Of a stretch of DNA of 24,377 nucleotides, positions 20,670 through 24,377 are shown piece after piece. The stretch is from an uncultured Eubacterium sp. Its GTDB lineage: Bacteria; Bacillota; Clostridia; Lachnospirales; Lachnospiraceae. The DNA lies in assembly GCF_934295145.1 (NCBI RefSeq), contig NZ_CAKRAS010000048.1:1-24377 (forward strand), written 5' to 3'. Every line of letters starts with the position of its first letter. Within the stretch, counting starts at the first letter, position 1. The notes beneath the pieces are model-generated. The model saw only the letters and a program-made list of their open reading frames with translations. It did not search any database and was not told the DNA's origin. The position numbers and the translations under genes are program-made.

Positions 20670-22157
20670 GTGAAAAAAAAATTCAAACACAAAAAACTGG
20701 TGATCGTGCTGGCCATTATCATTGTAGCGATTATCGTGCTGGTGGGCGTGGCAAAACGAAAACTGACCAGCGTATCAGAGGCAACCAATATTGTGCAGCT
20801 TCAGAAAGTAGATAAACGGGATCTGTCCGATTTTATCTCTCTGACAGGAACGGTAAGTGGTGAAACGAAGATCAATTATTCTTCTACAGCTGCGACTGAG
20901 ATCAAAACTGTAAATGTTCAGGTGGGAGATGTTGTAAAAGAAGGCGATGTGATCGCAACTCTGGATAAAGATTCGATTCAGAAACAGATTGATGTACTGG
21001 AAAAATCCCTGTCAAATGCAGCTGCATTAAAACAGAATGAAACGAATCAGAATCAGCGTGCCCTTGAGCGTGCCAAAGAAGATCAGAAAAATCAATTAGC
21101 ACAGGCAAATGACAGTATCAACAGTGCAGAAGCTGCGTATACAGCAGCACAAAATACTGTAAATTCATTAAATAACCAGATGAAATCTGTATCAGATCAA
21201 ATAAATGCGGCATCCGATGAAGATACTAAAGCAGCACTTCAGGAAAAACTTTCTGATCTTCAGGATCAGCTTTCCAGTGCAAAAAGTGATCTTACATCTG
21301 CAGACAGTGCCCGCAAAGAAGCAAAAAACAATTATACGAGCGTAAAATCCTCCACCGATGATGCGATTTATTCTGCTCAGAGCAGTATTGAATCTGCAAA
21401 ATATAATCAGACCGATGACAGTGATACACAGACACAACTGGATCAGTTGAGAAAACAACTGGACGATTGTACGATCACAAGTAAAAGTGCAGGTATTGTT
21501 ACTGCAGTCAATGTGTCTGTCGGTGATGTAAATACAGCAAATGCTACGTTAGTAACAGTAGAAAATAATACTGACATGATCGTGAATGCAAGTGTAACAG
21601 AAAAGGATATTCTGAAACTGCAGGAAGGTATGAAAGCGATCATTACTTCTGATGCGTTGGATGATCAGGAAATCAGTGGCGAGATCATCAAAGTGGTAAA
21701 AGTATATAATGCTTCCCAGCCGACGACGGAACAAACCGGACAGGAGACTTCCGGGGCAGCCAATACCGGCGGATTTTCGGTACAGATTAAATTAGAGCCG
21801 TGTGATCTGATTAGTGGTATGAGTGCAAAGGCAAAAATCGTTCTGACAGATCGTGAAAATGTGCTGTCCGTACCGTATGATCTGGTGAAGCAGGATGAGG
21901 ATGGAAAAAATTACGTCCTCTGTGCAGAAGAAAATAAAGATGGTACTTATACAGCTGTAAAGAAAAATATCACAATTGGTGATGAGATTAATTATTATAC
22001 AGAAGTGACCGGTGGCGATCTGAAAGCAGGAGATTACATTATCATGGATTACTCTATATCCGAAGGAGATACTTTCCAGGGAGAAAGAGGAAGTGATGTA
22101 AGTGAAACTGAAGATGGCGGTTCTACAGGCGTGAGTTCCGAAGTAACTGCGGATTAA
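20670..22157 (+). CDS. MacA/HlyD-type efflux adaptor (membrane fusion protein)
   Basis: The 495-residue adaptor starts with GTG after GGGAGGAC. It has a Lys-rich cytoplasmic tip, one membrane anchor (about 8-26), a first half-barrel/lipoyl segment (TEIKTVNVQVGDVVKEGDVIATLD), and a long coiled coil rich in Ala, Gln, Asp and Ser (about 110-265). The second lipoyl half follows (SAGIVTAVNVSVGDVN), then a beta-barrel and membrane-proximal domain, and an acidic Ser/Gly-rich tail. In Gram-positives such adaptors work with MacB-like ABC transporters to export peptides, antibiotics or lipids across the membrane and wall. ATPase and permease genes follow directly, completing a three-part exporter. The substrate is unknown. 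Confidence 0.92.
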   Translation: MKKKFKHKKLVIVLAIIIVAIIVLVGVAKRKLTSVSEATNIVQLQKVDKRDLSDFISLTGTVSGETKINYSSTAATEIKTVNVQVGDVVKEGDVIATLDKDSIQKQIDVLEKSLSNAAALKQNETNQNQRALERAKEDQKNQLAQANDSINSAEAAYTAAQNTVNSLNNQMKSVSDQINAASDEDTKAALQEKLSDLQDQLSSAKSDLTSADSARKEAKNNYTSVKSSTDDAIYSAQSSIESAKYNQTDDSDTQTQLDQLRKQLDDCTITSKSAGIVTAVNVSVGDVNTANATLVTVENNTDMIVNASVTEKDILKLQEGMKAIITSDALDDQEISGEIIKVVKVYNASQPTTEQTGQETSGAANTGGFSVQIKLEPCDLISGMSAKAKIVLTDRENVLSVPYDLVKQDEDGKNYVLCAEENKDGTYTAVKKNITIGDEINYYTEVTGGDLKAGDYIIMDYSISEGDTFQGERGSDVSETEDGGSTGVSSEVTAD

Positions 22158-22175
22158 TCATGGAGGTTTTTATAC

Positions 22176-22958
22176 ATGTCAAATGAAACTATGATCCGCA
22201 TGGAACAGATCGTGAAGACATATTACATTGGCCAGCCAAATGAATTGGAGATTTTGCACGGAATCAATCTTGATGTCAAAAGAGGGGAATTTGTTTCTAT
22301 TGTAGGAGAATCCGGTTCCGGAAAAAGTACGCTGATGAATATTATGGGTATTCTGGATCGTCAGACTTCCGGAAACTATTTTCTGGAAGGCGAGGATGTC
22401 AACAGCATGGATGATACCGTACGAAGTGTCATGCGGAATAAAAAAATAGGGTTTGTATTTCAGAATTTTAATCTGATTCCGAGAGCAAATGCGTTAAAAA
22501 ATGTAACGTTGCCTTTGATGTACAGTGAACACCGTCCAAAAAATGCAAAAGAAATCGGTATGCAGATGTTAGAACTGGTGGGAATGGCAGACCGTGCCAC
22601 GCACCGTCCAAATGAGTTGTCCGGCGGACAGAAGCAGAGGATTGCCATTGCCCGGGCGATGATCAATGATCCATCGATCATTCTGGCAGATGAACCGACC
22701 GGTGCGCTGGATTCCCAGACCGGTCATATGATCATGGATATTTTCCACAAACTTCATGAGGAACAGGGAAAAACAGTTGTACTGATCACGCATTCAAAGG
22801 AATTGGCTGCAGAGACCGAGCGAATTGTCACATTAAATGATGGTATGATCGTATCTGACAGCAGAAAAACAGAAAAAGGCTGTGATTTGTCAGAGCATCA
22901 CAAGATGAATGATGGGGGCAATAAGCCAGAAATCGGAGAGGAGGGAATGACATGCTGA
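22176..22958 (+). CDS. MacB/LolD-type ABC transporter ATP-binding protein
   Basis: This 260-residue ATPase has Walker A GESGSGKST (44-52), Q-loop Q96 (VFQNFNL), signature LSGGQ (148-152), Walker B ILADEPTGALD (169-179) and switch H206. The sequence type (PNELEILHGINLDVKRGEF, LNIMG-like segment, DEPTGALDS) is that of MacB/LolD/FtsE-like exporters. About 30 charged residues beyond the usual end (KTEKGCDLSEHHKMNDGGNK) form an extra tail. It starts 18 nt after the adaptor and overlaps the permease start by 7 nt, indicating translational coupling. AGGTTT is a modest ribosome binding site. Confidence 0.95.
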   Translation: MSNETMIRMEQIVKTYYIGQPNELEILHGINLDVKRGEFVSIVGESGSGKSTLMNIMGILDRQTSGNYFLEGEDVNSMDDTVRSVMRNKKIGFVFQNFNLIPRANALKNVTLPLMYSEHRPKNAKEIGMQMLELVGMADRATHRPNELSGGQKQRIAIARAMINDPSIILADEPTGALDSQTGHMIMDIFHKLHEEQGKTVVLITHSKELAAETERIVTLNDGMIVSDSRKTEKGCDLSEHHKMNDGGNKPEIGEEGMTC

Positions 22959-24277
22959 TAGAGAATATCAAAGAAGCCTTTCAGAACCTTCTTTCCAATA
23001 AAATGCGTTCCCTGCTGACTATGCTTGGAATCATCATCGGTATTTCTGCGGTTATCACGATCACGACCATCGGAACATCCATCAAATCAACGTTGAATGC
23101 TACATTAAACTCCCTTGGTGGAAACAGTATCAGCGCCAGTGTGGATGCTATTTATCCGGAGGATGATGCGGACTGGTCAAACTGGGAATATCCGAAGATG
23201 ACAGCGGATGATTATATTACACAGGATATGTTGGATGAATTACAGGAAACCTATCCGGACGAGATTGCAGGCTTTGGTATTTCTGCTTATCTTGGCAGTG
23301 GTCAGATTTACAAAAACAGTGATAAATATGCGAATGTGGACGCAACAGGAACGACAAAAGAAGAACTGGAGTACATGAAAATTAATATTCTTCGTGGACG
23401 TAATCTGACAAAGCAGGATATGAAAAAGGAGAAACGTGTATGCGTTGTATCCGATACGATGGCATCCTATTATTTCGGAAGTGAAGATCCTATCGGACAG
23501 CAGATTATTTACAGTGGAAGTGATGGTTATTCTTATGAATTTACAGTAGTAGGTGTGTATGAATATAATGCTGCTATTTTTGGTAAGCAAGATACGACGA
23601 TTCCGGAAAAAGACCGCAGCACTACCATGTATATTCCCGCCACAACTGCAAATAAATTAAATCATAGTGAAGCGACCAATGGATATACGTATATAAGTGT
23701 CCTTTTAAAAACAGGCGCGGATCAAAATCAGGCAGAAACAGATATTCAGAGCTTTTTTGCAGACAAATATGCGAAAAATGAAAAATGGCAGGTCACAACA
23801 TACAATATGTCTTCGGATATGGGCATTATTAATACGGTCATTAATGTAGTAACTGTGGCCATTTCCTTTATTGCAGCAATTTCCCTGATCGTTGGTGGAG
23901 TTGGTGTTATGAATATCATGCTGGTGTCTATCACTGAAAGAACAAAGGAAATCGGTATCCGTAAAGCGCTGGGTGCTAAAAATAAGGCCATCAAGCAGCA
24001 ATTTCTGATCGAATCTGTGGTACTTTGCCTAGTTGGTGGAATCATTGGAATTCTGATTGGAATCCTGTTTGGATTTATTCTCGGAAAAGTGGCGATGCTT
24101 GTCATCAACAGCTATTACAGCGATTATGCAGGTTATATTATCATGAATGTACATCCGTCTGTATTAGCAATTATCCTTTCTGTATGTTTCTCAATGCTGA
24201 TCGGTGTGTTCTTCGGATCTTATCCGGCGAAGAAAGCAGCAAAAATGGAAGTAATTGATGCACTGAGATATGAGTAA
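22952..24277 (+). CDS. MacB-type ABC transporter permease (FtsX family)
   Basis: This 441-residue permease has the classic four-helix MacB topology. TM1 is about 17-40 (MRSLLTMLGIIIGISAVITI), a large extracellular MacB periplasmic-core-like domain spans about 45-275, and three C-terminal helices follow. Between them lies the coupling region ERTKEIGIRKALGAKNKAIKQQFLIESVVL. It ends PAKKAAKMEVIDALRYE, the usual family terminus. Translation is coupled to the ATPase gene (7-nt overlap, GGAGG upstream). Together the three genes form a mechanotransmission-type exporter, with no regulator gene visible inside the window. The transcript ends at the hairpin at 24313. Confidence 0.95.
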   Translation: MLIENIKEAFQNLLSNKMRSLLTMLGIIIGISAVITITTIGTSIKSTLNATLNSLGGNSISASVDAIYPEDDADWSNWEYPKMTADDYITQDMLDELQETYPDEIAGFGISAYLGSGQIYKNSDKYANVDATGTTKEELEYMKINILRGRNLTKQDMKKEKRVCVVSDTMASYYFGSEDPIGQQIIYSGSDGYSYEFTVVGVYEYNAAIFGKQDTTIPEKDRSTTMYIPATTANKLNHSEATNGYTYISVLLKTGADQNQAETDIQSFFADKYAKNEKWQVTTYNMSSDMGIINTVINVVTVAISFIAAISLIVGGVGVMNIMLVSITERTKEIGIRKALGAKNKAIKQQFLIESVVLCLVGGIIGILIGILFGFILGKVAMLVINSYYSDYAGYIIMNVHPSVLAIILSVCFSMLIGVFFGSYPAKKAAKMEVIDALRYE

Positions 24278-24312
24278 ATTTTTCGTTTTTTTAAAATTAA
24301 TATAGGACGTAC

Positions 24313-24375
24313 GAAATCGGGTCATCTTGTCCCGGCGGCTAACAATCGCCTGCCAGGAAAAGATGACCCGATTTC
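24313..24375 (+). terminator. Terminator with the same conserved apical loop element
   Basis: GAAATCGGGTCATCTT (24313-24328) pairs perfectly with 24360-24375 (16 bp) around a 31-nt loop. The loop contains GCG-GCTAACAAT-CGC (24335-24349), identical to the minus strand of 2548-2562. The outer stems of the two hairpins are unrelated. The window ends two bases later, so a U tract cannot be seen. Confidence 0.75.
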
Positions 24376-24377
24376 TG

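Noticed and set aside
1..24377. CRISPR arrays, insertion sequences, prophage or integrase/attachment sites
   Set aside because: No regularly spaced direct repeats of CRISPR type, transposase or integrase reading frames, or terminal inverted repeats were found. The tRNA-Lys 3' end is not duplicated downstream in the window.

Overview
The window reads as chromosome from a low-GC Firmicute, most likely a gut Lachnospiraceae (Blautia / Faecalicatena / Dorea type). That is an inference from protein style: a two-subunit class I fumarase, class 1B DHODH-type proteins, arginine deiminase, a DUF1638 protein, strong GGAGG ribosome binding sites and AT-rich intergenic DNA. There are no phage genes, insertion sequences or CRISPR arrays. 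Nearly all of the sequence is intact, densely packed genes.

Layout. 1-830: AT-rich DNA with four exact TTATCAACA (DnaA-box-like) 9-mers around the promoter of a 77-residue orphan gene, then two terminators. 1111-2478: a two-gene operon with a degenerate CbiE/CbiT-like protein and a DUF3783-like protein. 2609-4468 (minus strand): pta and a DUF1638 gene. 4598-4670: tRNA-Lys(CTT) with its own promoter and terminator. 4947-9752: a CDF metal transporter, a MerR regulator divergent from a MATE exporter (textbook 19-bp-spacer promoter), and arginine deiminase. 9821-19355: the most interesting block. 19452-20208: a small phosphoesterase and a Nif11-like small protein. 20670-24277: a MacA/MacB-type ABC efflux operon.

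The central block is a GntR/FCD regulator divergent from genes for a PyrK-like reductase subunit, a PyrD-like flavoprotein, an NRAMP-fold permease without the metal-binding motifs, a dihydroorotase-like amidohydrolase, an adenylosuccinate-lyase-family lyase, malic enzyme, and fumarase alpha and beta. It lacks pyrB, pyrE and pyrF and has a transporter and its own regulator, so it looks catabolic rather than biosynthetic. A coherent reading is: import a cyclic ureide acid (orotate or a close analogue), reduce it, hydrolyse the ring to an N-carbamoyl-aspartate-type product, eliminate fumarate (leaving urea), hydrate to malate, and decarboxylate to pyruvate. The NAD(P)H made by malic enzyme would balance the first reduction. 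Orotate fermentation is known from Clostridium (Zymobacterium) oroticum, but a lyase-fumarase-malic enzyme branch is to my knowledge not described. Shared operator-like sequences (CTGTATACAG plus TATGTACAAATA) occur upstream of both the reductase genes and the permease.

A second unexplained signal is in the terminators. The hairpins at 2521-2585 and 24313-24375 have unrelated perfect stems, but both have a 31-nt loop with the same 15-mer, GCGGCTAACAATCGC, presenting a 9-nt apical loop. Several other terminators here are also long, perfect and internally nested.
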